A stretch of DNA of 64,000 nucleotides from Paenarthrobacter sp. JL.01a (GCF_025452095.1 NZ_CP104877.1:682001-746000), one strand, 5' to 3'. Numbered from the stretch's first letter, positions 17,546 through 26,974 are shown. Translations and numbers: made by a program. The notes: a model not told the origin generated them from the sequence alone.

Positions 17546-20500
17546 GGATCCGTAGTCCCTTCGGGGTTGAGTAAGCACCCGCGGCCGCCAGCGCAGCAGC
17601 AACGGGAGTGTCCAGGAGGTCGTGGCCGTTGACCTTCTCCATGAAAAGCTTGTCCACGGCACCGCGACGCACCACATCAACCAAGGCCTGGGCAGCTACT
17701 GCCAGCACGCCCTCGTCCTGGTTGAAGGTGAGCAGCGTCTTGCCGCCGCGTTCGACGTAAAGGGCCAGGGCGCCGTCGACCATAACCACCAACGCCCCCG
17801 CCTTCCGCCCGGGACGATGCCCCGAACCGGCGTCGACAGCCAGTGCGGGCCAGGGGAGCGCGGCACCGTAGGGGTTGGCTGGATCTGTTGCCGCGAGTGC
17901 CAGGGCGACGGGTTCCGCCTTTGCTATGCGCGCATCCTCCGTGAAAGACCTGAGCCGGTCCACAGTTGCCGGAACGGCGAACTGTGCCGCTCCAAGGTGT
18001 TCGATGAAGTAACCGCGGCGGCACCTGCCTGCTTCCTCCAGCCGGGCCAGGACCTTGTACATCAAGCCGAAGCCACCAAGGATGTTCTCCGCCATCACGG
18101 ATCCACGGGTCACTACGCCGTATCTGTCGAGCAACAGTTCGGCGGTGCCCCGGGCGTGGATGGTGGGGTCCAGCTCCGGCGCGGGCAAGGCAGACCAACG
18201 GCCGACGGCGGACGGCGGCGCGGGCGCGATGCCACCCGATACCGAACCGTAGCGTCCGCCGGTGAGGCCCGGTGACCCAAGCAACCCGGTCCCGTGTGAG
18301 CGGCCGAGCCTGCTCATCCGCGGAGCCCTTGCCCGTGGAGCCTTGGCGACCTGCCGGTGGGCCGTCTTGCCGCCGGAGATCATGGCACGGACGGGAGCAA
18401 AGGTGTCTCCGGTGACCCGCCCCGCCCACACCAGATCCCACAGCGCGGTGACGACGGCATCGTCACTGAGCACCGCATCCATGCCCCCTGCCACCTCGGT
18501 GAGCTGCCGGAAGAAGTACCCACCCCCGGCGCTGAAGTGCTCAAGGAGCCGCTGCTGGGCATCCCCGGGTTCGAACTCGGGGTCCGGGTTGAGGGTCAGC
18601 TCGGCGGAGTCGGCCACGTGGAGGCTGATCCAGCCATCGTTGCCGGGCAAGGATCCGGCCCCGGACCATAGGAGCTCGCCGGCGGCCATGAGTTCGTCGA
18701 GCATGGCGGGCTTGTAGTCGGCCACCCGGCTTGCCAACACCAACGGCTCCCACGCCGACGCCGGAATTGGTACCCCCGAGAGTTGGTCCACTGCCGTGAT
18801 GATGCCGTCGAGCCCGCGCAGCGCCTGGCTTCTGGACTTCCCCGGGGCGGTCACGTTCTGCCATGCCGGGAGGAACCGGCCATAGGCTGCGGTGTCAACC
18901 GGCTCCACCTCGGCCCGCAGCGCGGCAAGGGAGCGACGCCGCAGCTTCCTCAGCACTTCGGCATCGCACCACTCGCTGGACGGCGGAGCGTCAAGGCTCA
19001 TGAGCTCTGCAGTTGGGTCTTCAGCGGGCTGCTCTGCGACAGCGTGGGGCCGGAACTCGCCTTCCACCACGCGGCCATCCCCGGCCAGGCGCTTCAGGGC
19101 GGTATTGACGACGGCGACGCCCAGTCCCAGCCGCGCCGCAGCCTCCGCTGCCGTGAACGGCCCGTGGGTACGGGCGTAGCGGGAAACGAGGTCGCCCAGG
19201 GGATCGTTCACCGGTTCGATGAACGCCAGGGGAACGCCCATAGGGAGCGGAACACCGATGGCGTCGCGGAGTCGGGCGGCGTCTTCCACTGCCGCATAGC
19301 GTTCGACGCCGCCAATGGTCACCTTAAGCGCGCGGTTGGCTTTGTGCAGGGCAACGAGGTGGGCAGTAGCTTCAGCGGCAGTGCCGTGTGGCGCGACAGA
19401 CGGCGTTTCCTCTGCGTAATCCGGTGAGTCGGGGTCGACCGGCTGATCCAACGCGGCCAGCGGGGCGGCTGCTTCCGCTTGCTCTGTCCCCTGGAGCCGT
19501 TCCGCTACTTCCTCAACACTGAGCGGGCCCAGCAGGCGAAGGAGATCAGCGACGCCTTCCATCCCACGGACACGGCGGTCCGGGGCGAGCCGTTGCAGTT
19601 CCATTGCGGTGGAGTCGATGACTGCAGCGTCCAGGAGTTCCCGGAGTTCCACGCGGCCCAGGAGTTCGTTGAGCAAGGTGGAGTCCAGGGCCAAGGCAGC
19701 CGCCCGGCGTTCGGCCAGCGGGGAGTCGCCCTCGTATAGGAACTGGGCCACGTAGCCGAACAGGAGTGACTTTGCGAAGGGGGAGGGCTGCTGGGTGGTG
19801 GTTTCCACGATCCGCAGTTCCCGGCGTTCCACCGATGAGGCAATGTCTTTCAAAGCCGGAAGATCGTACACATCCTGCAAGCATTCACGCACAGCTTCAA
19901 GCACGATGGGAAACGAAGGGTACTTCTTGGCGACGTCCAGCAACTGTGCTGAGCGCTGGCGTTGCTGCCACAAGGGCTGCCGTTTCGCTGGATTCTGGCG
20001 GGGGAGGAGGAGGGCCCTGGCAGCGCATTCACGGAACCTCGAAGCGAACATCGCGCTGCCGCCAACCTCGGCTGTGACGATCTGCTCGAGTTCTTCGGGG
20101 TCAAAGAGGAACAGCTCGGCCCCCGGTGGCTCGTCCTCCATCATGGGCACGCGCAAAACGATCCCGTCGTCAGCTGCCATGGCGGAACCGTCCAGGCCAT
20201 AGCGCTGTTGCAGGCGTTGTCCGACGGCGAGTGCCCACGGTGCGTGGACAGGCATGCCGAAGGGGCTGTGGAGCACCACCCGCCAGTCGCCGAGTTCATC
20301 GTGGAAACGCTCGACTACCAGGGTCCGGTCGCTCGGGACGATCTCCGTGGCTTCTTTTTGTTCCCTGAGGTATTGCAGGAGGTTGCTGGCTGCGAAGGCG
20401 TCCAGGCCGCTGGCTTGGCAGCGTTCCATGGCGGGTGCCTCATCTGCCGCTGACAGTTCCCGGATGAACGCACCCAGGGCCTTACCGAGGTCGACGGGAC

Positions 20501-22511
20501 GGCCCAGGGAATCCCCCTTCCAGAAGGGGAGCTTGCCGGGCTGGCCGAAAGCGGGGGAGACCAGCACGCGATCGTGGGTGATGTCCTCGATCTTCCAGCT
20601 GGTGGCGCCAAGGGCGAACACATCGCCTACCCGGGATTCGTACACCATTTCTTCGTCAAGCTCGCCAACGCGGCGGCCGCCCTTCGCCGCGCGGGCGGAT
20701 GCCGTGGGTTCGCTGCCGTCCCCGCTGGCTGGAGAGGACGAGCCCTCGACTTCCGTGCCGATGATGTACACGCCGAAAAGGCCGCGGTCCGGGATGGTAC
20801 CGCCGGAGGTCACAGCAAGGCGTTGGGCACCGGGCCGTCCCTCGATGGTTCCGGCGTGCCTGTCCCAGATGATCCGTGGACGCAGTTCAGCGAACTCGTC
20901 GGAGGGGTAGCGTCCGGCCAACAGGTCCAACGTGGCCTCAAACGCGGAGCGCGGAAGGCTCGCGAAGGGAGCGGAGCGACGCACGGTGGCGAACCATTCT
21001 TCGACGTCGATGCTGCCCAGAGCCGTGGCGGCCACCGTTTGCTGGGCCAAAATGTCCAAGGGGTTGGCCGGAATGCTCAACCGCTCGATCTGGCCGCTGA
21101 GCATGCGTTCCACGGTGACGCTGGTGTGCAGGAGGTCTGCGCGGTGCTTGGGGAACAGCACGCCTTCGGAGATCTCGCCGACTTGGTGTCCGGCACGTCC
21201 CACGCGCTGCAGGCCGCTGGCTACCGAGGGTGGTGATTCCACCTGGATCACAAGGTCGACGGCGCCCATGTCGATGCCGAGTTCCAGGGATGAGGTGGCT
21301 ACGACGCAACGCAAGCGGCCGGACTTGAGGTCGTCCTCGATCATGGCCCGCTGGTCTTTGGAGACGGAGCCGTGGTGGGCGCGGGCAAGAACCGGATCTG
21401 CCCCGGTGGTGCTGCCGGCCTGCGCCATCATGTGTGCCGGGGTTGCCGTGGAAGCCGGAACAGCCGGGTTCTCTTCAGAGGCCCCCCATTCGCTTCCGCC
21501 TACAGCCATCAGCTGTCGTTCGGCGTAAATTTCGTTGAGCCGGGCCGTCAGGCGCTCGGAGAGCCGGCGGGAGTTGGCGAAGACAATCGTGGATTGCTTG
21601 GAAAGGACCAGATCCACGATCTGTTCCTCTACGTGTGGCCAGATGGACGCCTGCGGCTGGAGTCCGGACGCCGGGCCGGAATCGAAACCGCCGGCCGCAC
21701 CCTGCAGGTCCGACATGTCCTCCACAGGCACAGTGACCGTGAGGTTCCAGTTCTTTTTGGACGGGGGCGCGACGATCTCCACGGGAGCTTGGCCGGCCAG
21801 GAACTGTGCCACCAACTCCCGGGGCTGGACCGTGGCTGAAAGTCCGATCCGTTGGGCAGGCTTCGGCAGCAAAGCGTCCAGGCGTTCCAGTGAAACCGCC
21901 AGGTGGGCACCACGTTTGGTGCCCGCGACCGCGTGCACCTCGTCGATGATGATGGTGTCCACCTCGCTGAGCGTTTCCCGGGCACGGGAGGTCAGCATCA
22001 GGAAGAGTGATTCCGGAGTGGTGATGAGGATGTCCGGAGGGTTGGTCAGCAGCGTTCGGCGATCAGCCGCCGTCGTATCTCCCGAGCGGACACCGACCGT
22101 CACCAGAGGTGCCGGAAGGCCCAAACGCTTTGCCGTTTGCGTGATGCCGATCAGCGGCGAACGAAGGTTCCGTTCGACGTCGACACCCAACGCCTTGAGA
22201 GGCGAGATATACAGGACGCGGGTTTTGGTTTTGGGGCGCTTGGCCCGCCCTTTGCCGTTGGCAGGCACGGACTCAAGGCCAGGGAGCGTGTCAGCTGGGG
22301 TGGAGTGCAGCCTGTCCAGGGCCCATAGGAAGGCCGCGAGCGTTTTGCCGGAGCCTGTTGGCGCCACGACCAACGCGTGCGAACCCGAGGAGATCGCGTT
22401 CCAGGCACCATCCTGGGCGGGTGTGGGCTCGGAAAAAGCGCCGAGGAACCATTCCCTGGTTGCCTGGCTGAAACGGCTGATGGCGCCATCGGGCGCCTGC
22501 GGCTCCTGCAT
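17538..22511 (-). CDS. lhr: Lhr-type ATP-dependent helicase (Lhr-Core plus C-terminal domain)
   Basis: 1657 residues, full length for actinobacterial Lhr. RecA1 has Walker A (APTGSGKTLAAF, about residues 50-61) and DEVHAV (about 190); RecA2 has SLELGIDMG and QRVGRAGHQ (about 435). Downstream come the winged-helix and beta-barrel modules of Lhr-Core, then the large C-terminal domain known from mycobacterial and Pseudomonas Lhr as the oligomerisation part. Lhr is a 3'-to-5' translocase that unwinds RNA:DNA hybrids and is induced by DNA damage in mycobacteria. A low-complexity insert (SGDGSEPTASARAAKGG) lies near residue 605. The stop overlaps the nei start, so repair glycosylase and helicase are co-expressed. 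Confidence 0.96.
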   Translation of the reverse strand: MQEPQAPDGAISRFSQATREWFLGAFSEPTPAQDGAWNAISSGSHALVVAPTGSGKTLAAFLWALDRLHSTPADTLPGLESVPANGKGRAKRPKTKTRVLYISPLKALGVDVERNLRSPLIGITQTAKRLGLPAPLVTVGVRSGDTTAADRRTLLTNPPDILITTPESLFLMLTSRARETLSEVDTIIIDEVHAVAGTKRGAHLAVSLERLDALLPKPAQRIGLSATVQPRELVAQFLAGQAPVEIVAPPSKKNWNLTVTVPVEDMSDLQGAAGGFDSGPASGLQPQASIWPHVEEQIVDLVLSKQSTIVFANSRRLSERLTARLNEIYAERQLMAVGGSEWGASEENPAVPASTATPAHMMAQAGSTTGADPVLARAHHGSVSKDQRAMIEDDLKSGRLRCVVATSSLELGIDMGAVDLVIQVESPPSVASGLQRVGRAGHQVGEISEGVLFPKHRADLLHTSVTVERMLSGQIERLSIPANPLDILAQQTVAATALGSIDVEEWFATVRRSAPFASLPRSAFEATLDLLAGRYPSDEFAELRPRIIWDRHAGTIEGRPGAQRLAVTSGGTIPDRGLFGVYIIGTEVEGSSSPASGDGSEPTASARAAKGGRRVGELDEEMVYESRVGDVFALGATSWKIEDITHDRVLVSPAFGQPGKLPFWKGDSLGRPVDLGKALGAFIRELSAADEAPAMERCQASGLDAFAASNLLQYLREQKEATEIVPSDRTLVVERFHDELGDWRVVLHSPFGMPVHAPWALAVGQRLQQRYGLDGSAMAADDGIVLRVPMMEDEPPGAELFLFDPEELEQIVTAEVGGSAMFASRFRECAARALLLPRQNPAKRQPLWQQRQRSAQLLDVAKKYPSFPIVLEAVRECLQDVYDLPALKDIASSVERRELRIVETTTQQPSPFAKSLLFGYVAQFLYEGDSPLAERRAAALALDSTLLNELLGRVELRELLDAAVIDSTAMELQRLAPDRRVRGMEGVADLLRLLGPLSVEEVAERLQGTEQAEAAAPLAALDQPVDPDSPDYAEETPSVAPHGTAAEATAHLVALHKANRALKVTIGGVERYAAVEDAARLRDAIGVPLPMGVPLAFIEPVNDPLGDLVSRYARTHGPFTAAEAAARLGLGVAVVNTALKRLAGDGRVVEGEFRPHAVAEQPAEDPTAELMSLDAPPSSEWCDAEVLRKLRRRSLAALRAEVEPVDTAAYGRFLPAWQNVTAPGKSRSQALRGLDGIITAVDQLSGVPIPASAWEPLVLASRVADYKPAMLDELMAAGELLWSGAGSLPGNDGWISLHVADSAELTLNPDPEFEPGDAQQRLLEHFSAGGGYFFRQLTEVAGGMDAVLSDDAVVTALWDLVWAGRVTGDTFAPVRAMISGGKTAHRQVAKAPRARAPRMSRLGRSHGTGLLGSPGLTGGRYGSVSGGIAPAPPSAVGRWSALPAPELDPTIHARGTAELLLDRYGVVTRGSVMAENILGGFGLMYKVLARLEEAGRCRRGYFIEHLGAAQFAVPATVDRLRSFTEDARIAKAEPVALALAATDPANPYGAALPWPALAVDAGSGHRPGRKAGALVVMVDGALALYVERGGKTLLTFNQDEGVLAVAAQALVDVVRRGAVDKLFMEKVNGHDLLDTPVAAALAAAGAYSTPKGLRIRA

Positions 22512-22524
22512 TCATCCATCATGC

Positions 22525-22559
22525 CCCACGGCTCCGACAGAATAAGCCGGAACCGTGGG
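22525..22559 (-). terminator. hairpin after the DUF4232 lipoprotein gene, before lhr
   Basis: CCCACGGCTCCG (22525-22536) pairs with CGGAACCGTGGG (22548-22559), 12 bp with one mismatch. It follows the lipoprotein stop on the minus strand and lies just ahead of lhr; there is no U run. Confidence 0.5.
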
Positions 22560-22566
22560 GGCGGGA

Positions 22567-23214
22567 TCAAACAGCCTGGAAAGCGGTGACGGTCAGCAGC
22601 TTGATGCCGGCGTTGCTGCAGGCGTCGTGCGGCTCGGCGACGAACAGAGATGCCGTGTCGTTGGGCGGGTAGATGCGGAAGCCAGCCGCGGGGACCTTGG
22701 TGCAATCACCGTAGTTGCCGGCCTGCGTGTAGCGGATTTCAGCCCAGGCGGCCTTGCCCGGAGCCAACTCAATCTTGGTGACGGGGGTTGTGGACTCGCG
22801 CGTTGCGGGTTCGCCGATTGGCTCACCGTTCGCGTCAGCCGTCAGGGAAACTCCCGCGAAACCCTCGATAACGCAGGGGGCCGTCCCCGAGTTCGTCAGG
22901 ATCAACTTTTCGTAGACACTTCCGGCAGCGCCGCCGCCGGTGGAATCGGTGGCCGCGGTCAGCGAGCCGGCCTTGCATTGTCCCACTGCTGCCGGTGGCT
23001 CAGTGGTGGCTGTGGGCGTGGAAGTCTGCGAGGGCGTCGTGGTGGCCGACGCAGACGGGGAAGCCGACGTCGCGGGCGCTGAAGGAGTGGAAGATGTTGG
23101 CGGGGCACTGCTCGAGTCCGCAGGGCTGGGGCTTGGCCCACAAGCTGCCAGGAGCAGCAGCGAGGCGGCCGCCGTCGTCGTCACAAGACCGGTTTTGATG
23201 CGCTGAGTCCACAT
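22567..23214 (-). CDS. secreted lipoprotein with DUF4232 domain
   Basis: 215 residues from the ATG at 23214 (AAGG site 9 bases upstream; a longer frame reaches 23259). A lipoprotein signal ends in LLAAC, so the mature Cys is lipid-anchored outside the membrane. A Ser/Thr/Pro-rich linker of about 55 residues leads to a DUF4232 beta-sandwich (residues about 75-215) with paired Cys (GQCKAGSL, APCVIEG, YGDCTKV, HDACSNAG) that probably form disulfides. DUF4232 proteins are common actinobacterial surface proteins with no assigned function. It is preceded by the ycnI-like gene, which has its own terminator, so it is probably transcribed alone. Confidence 0.85.
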   Translation of the reverse strand: MWTQRIKTGLVTTTAAASLLLLAACGPSPSPADSSSAPPTSSTPSAPATSASPSASATTTPSQTSTPTATTEPPAAVGQCKAGSLTAATDSTGGGAAGSVYEKLILTNSGTAPCVIEGFAGVSLTADANGEPIGEPATRESTTPVTKIELAPGKAAWAEIRYTQAGNYGDCTKVPAAGFRIYPPNDTASLFVAEPHDACSNAGIKLLTVTAFQAV

Positions 23215-23276
23215 GGGCACCAGCCTTGCCCCGGCGGTGGCCCTAGTCAATTCAGCCACGGGTTACAGCGCGGATT

Positions 23277-23305
23277 GGCGCCCGGATCGTGATCTTCCGG
23301 GCGCC
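23277..23305 (-). terminator. terminator of the YcnI-like gene
   Basis: A perfect 10-bp stem GGCGCCCGGA (23277-23286) / TCCGGGCGCC (23296-23305) with a 9-base loop begins 11 bases past the stop. Confidence 0.75.
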
Positions 23306-23315
23306 ACCTGCGCTG

Positions 23316-24053
23316 TTACTTCGTCTCTGCCTTCACGGCAGCAGGCTTCGCCGAGCGGCTGCGGAAGAACGCCGCACCGCCCAGGCCGAGGCCCGCGATA
23401 CCGGCGATCAGGCCGGCCCAGCTACGGGCCTGCGAGCCGTCGTCGGTTACTGCTGCTGCCTGCTCCGTGGACTCGGTGGATGCCGCGTGGTGGTCACCCG
23501 CTGCTGCTGCCGGGGTGATGGCGATGGCCGGAGCCGGCGACTTCAGGTCGTCCTCGCTCTGGCCGTCCTTGGGGATTTCGATCCAATCCGTCTTGCCCGT
23601 TTCGCAGGTCTGGTACGTGGGGAAGTAGATGGTCTTGCCAGCAGAGTCCGGCAGCTTCACCGAAAGGACCAGTGCATCGCGCATGTGCGGATCCAGCGGG
23701 GCCTTGGCCGTGTACACGATCTGGCTGGTCCGCTTGGTGATGGACGTGCCATCCTCCAGCTTCTTGGGCTCGGCGAGGTTTTCGGTCACCTTTTCCACGG
23801 TCCAGTTCGGGTTCACAGTGGGGGTTGCATCCGTCAGTTCTTCGGGCAGGCTGATGGCCACTTTGGTGGTGCCGGACGTGCCGCAGCCGTGGGGAACACT
23901 GAAGGTCAACAGGGCGTAGGAGTTTGCCGCCGTCTTGTTCGGATCGACCGAGACGTGGGCCGAGGCACCGGCGATTCCGGCCATCATCAGGGCTGCGGTT
24001 CCGCCGGCGACGGCGGTAGCTGAGAGGGTACGGCGGAGCGTGGACTTCTTCAT
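23316..24053 (-). CDS. YcnI-like copper-associated exported protein (DUF1775)
   Basis: 245 residues. The signal peptide (residues about 1-32) ends ...GASA before HVSVDPN, leaving His as the first mature residue; in B. subtilis YcnI this N-terminal His with a Trp forms the copper site, and a Trp is present here in NPNWTVEK. The DUF1775 beta-sandwich runs to about residue 170 and includes TYQTCETGKTDWIEIP. A low-complexity linker and a C-terminal membrane segment (AGLIAGIAGLGLGGAAFF) followed by basic residues anchor it to the outer face. An AAAGG site precedes the ATG at 24053. It lies downstream of a His-containing membrane protein gene on the same strand, 98 bases apart. Confidence 0.92.
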   Translation of the reverse strand: MKKSTLRRTLSATAVAGGTAALMMAGIAGASAHVSVDPNKTAANSYALLTFSVPHGCGTSGTTKVAISLPEELTDATPTVNPNWTVEKVTENLAEPKKLEDGTSITKRTSQIVYTAKAPLDPHMRDALVLSVKLPDSAGKTIYFPTYQTCETGKTDWIEIPKDGQSEDDLKSPAPAIAITPAAAAGDHHAASTESTEQAAAVTDDGSQARSWAGLIAGIAGLGLGGAAFFRSRSAKPAAVKAETK

Positions 24054-24151
24054 GGGATTGCCTTTCGGGTGCGCCTTCTGAGGCGGCGCGGGGTACGGGT
24101 TTGAAGCCCGTCACCGTGCAAAGGCTTTTGCAGCGTTGGTGCCGGGCGGAA

Positions 24152-24772
24152 CTAGGTAAGAACGACGACGGCGGGCGGGCCGCGGCGGCTGTCTTGCCTA
24201 AGGTTCCGCCAGGGGCGGGGGATAAAGACGTCAGGTGCGCCAAGTGCGACAGGCGAGGCACCGGCGTCGGGCCTGAAGAGCAACGTGGGCAGGGCGACCA
24301 GCGGGCGCAGCCAGGCGGCAAGCTGCCACAGGGCGTCCTCACCCTTGGCCAGAAGGATCGAAGATCCAAGCGTGGCCGCGATGTGGGCAAGCAGCATCAG
24401 GACGCCCACGGTGGTGCCAACCTCGTGGGTGTGTTCAGTGACTGTGTGCAGGGCCGGATTCAGTGGCTCGTTGCCGAGGTGGTGCGCTGCTCCGGGTGTG
24501 CCGGCGGCTACGGGTCCGAGCGCGGTGAAGGCCTCGTGGAGTGCAAGCTGCCCTGCGCCCAGGAGTGCTGCCATGGTGACAAGGTTCAGCTTGAACCGGG
24601 TTGCCAACGTGGTGGCCAACGCCGTGAGGGCCAGCAGTGCCAACAGGACCGGGGCCATGGGCAGCAAACCGCCGCCGACCACGTGGGCGCCGGCCGCCAA
24701 GGCCACGATGACCAACGCTATGGCGCCGGACCGCAACGCGTGGAAGGGTGCCCGGGGCTGTGAAGTGCGCAC
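24152..24772 (-). CDS. integral membrane protein, partner of the YcnI-like protein
   Basis: 206 residues from a GTG at 24772 with a GGGAGG site 5 bases upstream; the open frame continues to 25165 but that part is antisense to the antiporter. Four hydrophobic segments: about residues 15-35 (SGAIALVIVALAAGAHVVGG), 37-58, 65-85, 120-140. Several His residues sit in loops between them (LALHEAF, AAHHLGNE, LHTVTEHTHEVG). I recognise no named family. In copper regions of actinobacteria small His-bearing membrane proteins often go with YcnI, and the gene order here suggests a copper-handling role. That is inference from context. Confidence 0.65.
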   Translation of the reverse strand: MRTSQPRAPFHALRSGAIALVIVALAAGAHVVGGGLLPMAPVLLALLALTALATTLATRFKLNLVTMAALLGAGQLALHEAFTALGPVAAGTPGAAHHLGNEPLNPALHTVTEHTHEVGTTVGVLMLLAHIAATLGSSILLAKGEDALWQLAAWLRPLVALPTLLFRPDAGASPVALGAPDVFIPRPWRNLRQDSRRGPPAVVVLT

Positions 24773-24819
24773 GGTTCCTCCCTTTTCTTGTCGCGTTGGC
24801 TTGTTGAGGCGTCTTGATT

Positions 24820-25992
24820 CTATCGGGAGTTCGGTGCCGGTCCAGTCCCGGATGGGTTGGTTACGGCTTCCTGCGCAGTAGCGGCCCGGGACCCTGCCAC
24901 GGCACTGGCTGCAATGGTGATGAGCGCGCCAAGGATCATGGCCGCGCCTTCGCCGGGCTGCAGCAGGTGCAGTTGGGATCCGATGGTGGTCGCCGCCACG
25001 GGGACTCCCAGCTGCGATGCCGAGAGGACGGCCAAGGGGAAGGGCTGACCCAGGACGCGCATTGCAGAGTGGACCACCAGTGTGCCGACGCCCAGGCTCA
25101 GGCCCAGCAGGATCATCCGTGGATCGGCGGCGAGGTCGTTCAGGTTCAGGGACGCCCCGAGCCAAACGAAGAAGACGGGGCCCAGGAAACCGTCGCTGAC
25201 GGCGAAAAGCTGGTGGGCAAGCCGCCTCGGTTCGCCTACTGCCGCCACGGCCAGGCCGAAGGAGAATCCTGCCAGCATCACGGAGACGTGGCCGAGGACG
25301 GCCAGTCCCGCCAAGGCAAACAACAACGCCAGTTGGATCCGGAGCTCGAGGGCAAACTTCCGGTCTTCGGAAACATCATGCAAACGGTCCCGTGTGCCCC
25401 TGCGCTCCAAGGCGCGAAGGACGAAGAACAGGATCAGTGCGCATGCCGCGACCGCGACCGCACCCAGGGCTGCACGTCCCGCGTTGGGCGGATCGACGGC
25501 CAGAGGCAGGGCAACGATGCACGCGATATCAGCGATGGCCACCTGCGCAATCATTGTCAGAACCTTGGGACCGCCGAGCCTCAGGGAGTCCACGATCGGC
25601 AGCACCAAGGCCGCGGAAGACGACGCCAGCAGCACAATGTACAACGGTGCATGGCCAGTCCCGAAAATGGCAGCGATACCTATGCCTGTTGCCACCGCCA
25701 ACGCAGCTGCTGCTCCAGCTCTCGCCGCACCACCACCCAGGGCCGCCCGGATCGCCTTGTCACGGACGGGGACGTGGGTCCCGGCGACGAACATGATCAA
25801 GGCAAAGCCGACATCAGCCAGCAACGTGAAGGTTGGATCCCCTGGATCCACCAGTTTCAGTCCTGTGCGTCCGATGAGGATTCCCGCCAGCAGTTGGCCA
25901 AGGACTACCGGCAGATGCCATTTCCGGGGCAACGCCAATAGTGGCCCCAGGAGGGCCACTGCGGAAATCAGGGAGAGCTGAAGGAATGTCAC
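24820..25992 (-). CDS. CPA2-family cation:proton antiporter
   Basis: 390 residues with 11-13 hydrophobic segments. Family marks: VVLGQLLAGILIGRTGL early, LLADVGFALIMFVAGTHV, the discontinuous-helix region ASSSAALVLPIVDSLR, and the ion-site region AQVAIADIACIVALPLA with an Asp. There is no C-terminal TrkA-N/RCK domain, so it is a short KefB/NapA-type exchanger (Na+ or K+ out, H+ in). It starts with GTG at 25992, overlapping the ParB-like gene stop as GTGA, so it is translationally coupled. The C-terminal tail is disordered. Confidence 0.88.
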   Translation of the reverse strand: MTFLQLSLISAVALLGPLLALPRKWHLPVVLGQLLAGILIGRTGLKLVDPGDPTFTLLADVGFALIMFVAGTHVPVRDKAIRAALGGGAARAGAAAALAVATGIGIAAIFGTGHAPLYIVLLASSSAALVLPIVDSLRLGGPKVLTMIAQVAIADIACIVALPLAVDPPNAGRAALGAVAVAACALILFFVLRALERRGTRDRLHDVSEDRKFALELRIQLALLFALAGLAVLGHVSVMLAGFSFGLAVAAVGEPRRLAHQLFAVSDGFLGPVFFVWLGASLNLNDLAADPRMILLGLSLGVGTLVVHSAMRVLGQPFPLAVLSASQLGVPVAATTIGSQLHLLQPGEGAAMILGALITIAASAVAGSRAATAQEAVTNPSGTGPAPNSR

Positions 25993-26396
25993 CTGTTTTG
26001 CTCGGGCGGGAGGTCCGCCAATTTGAGCGGGATGTCAGTGTTCTCGTCCGTGTAGTAGCTGGCACAGACGCGGTGGTACCCATCGACAATCTGGGCCGGG
26101 ATGCCACGGGACAGGTCCCCGCGCACCATGAGCACAGGTGAAAGCCTTTTGCCGCTGCGGATCTTGCGCCGGTCCGATGCCACGTGGGCGTTGTCCTCCG
26201 GCAGCAGGGTCAGCCGGGAAGCGCGGAGAATATCTTTGGCTTTCCTATGCACGATCCTCTCGTTCCGCAGGGCATCCACCAGTTGGTTCACCACATGGTC
26301 AGACCCGAGGAAGGACAGGTAGTCCGCCGCGGCCGGGTAGTCCTGTTCCTCGGGTTCGGGCAGCCAGAGGACGCTGTTCCTGGAGGCCTCGGGCAT
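25989..26396 (-). CDS. small ParB-like (ParB/Srx fold) protein
   Basis: 135 residues. The centre reads LSPVLMVRGDLSRGIPAQI then VDGYHRVCASYY, the pattern of the ParB/sulfiredoxin nucleotide-binding fold (GERRxxA-type box with DGYHR in place of DGERR). There is no HTH domain, so it is not a plasmid partition protein. Related small ParB-like proteins are enzymes or CTP/ATP-binding switches; no function is known for this one. The start is taken as ATG 26396 (AGGAAGG 9 bases upstream); a TTG at 26402 would overlap the preceding stop. It sits between an SRPBCC gene and an antiporter gene in one operon. Confidence 0.65.
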   Translation of the reverse strand: MPEASRNSVLWLPEPEEQDYPAAADYLSFLGSDHVVNQLVDALRNERIVHRKAKDILRASRLTLLPEDNAHVASDRRKIRSGKRLSPVLMVRGDLSRGIPAQIVDGYHRVCASYYTDENTDIPLKLADLPPEQNR

Positions 26397-26398
26397 CG

Positions 26399-26974
26399 TC
26401 AACGTCCTTCCTGCGTTTGTTTGCGCCGCGAGGTGAAGGTGGGACCCGGTGGGGCCGGAACGCTGCCCCGATCTGTGGTGGACCTACGACGCCGGAGCTC
26501 AAGTTTCAGGCTTTCCTCACCTCGGGCCATGGCCCAGTGGTGGTTCGCCGAGAACGCAGGTTTGAGGAGCCAACTCAGCCTGCGAAGGAGGGGTTTGGCT
26601 GTGCTGACCCGCCAGTCGTAGGTGATGACTGTTTCAGGGCCATCCGTTGCGAGGGTCCAGCGCCCCATGCCGTTCAGGTCGCCAACGGCTGTGAGTGCGA
26701 AGCCATCCAGGGTCACCGGTTCCGTGACAGTGAGCCGCCAACGCAAGGTGTAGGGGAGCCAGCCTTTGGTGTGGAGGTCGAAGGAAGCGCCCACTCCATC
26801 GGGGCCGCCCGGGGTTATTCTCGTAACGTTCAGGTAGACCGACGGCCACCACTGTTTCAGCGTCACGGCATCTCCAAGGACGTCCACTACTTCCTCACGC
26901 GTCCCCGCCACGCGCCAGACAGTGACGAATTCGTAGTCGGTACTTTTGCCTGTCTTGCTGGTCGACCCGGCCAT
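26399..26974 (-). CDS. SRPBCC-family protein (polyketide cyclase/dehydrase-like)
   Basis: 191 residues, start ATG 26974 with GGAGG 5 bases upstream. SRPBCC features: VTVWRVAGTREEVVDVLGDA, WWPSVYLNVTRITPGG, LRWRLTVTEPVTLDGFAL, GRWTLATDGPETVITYDW. This fold binds hydrophobic ligands in a central cavity. The C-terminal 35 residues are Arg/Pro-rich and probably disordered. It is the first gene of an operon with the ParB-like protein (2-base gap) and the antiporter. The ligand and the link to ion transport are unknown. The upstream region is shared with the divergent hipBA module. Confidence 0.8.
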   Translation of the reverse strand: MAGSTSKTGKSTDYEFVTVWRVAGTREEVVDVLGDAVTLKQWWPSVYLNVTRITPGGPDGVGASFDLHTKGWLPYTLRWRLTVTEPVTLDGFALTAVGDLNGMGRWTLATDGPETVITYDWRVSTAKPLLRRLSWLLKPAFSANHHWAMARGEESLKLELRRRRSTTDRGSVPAPPGPTFTSRRKQTQEGR

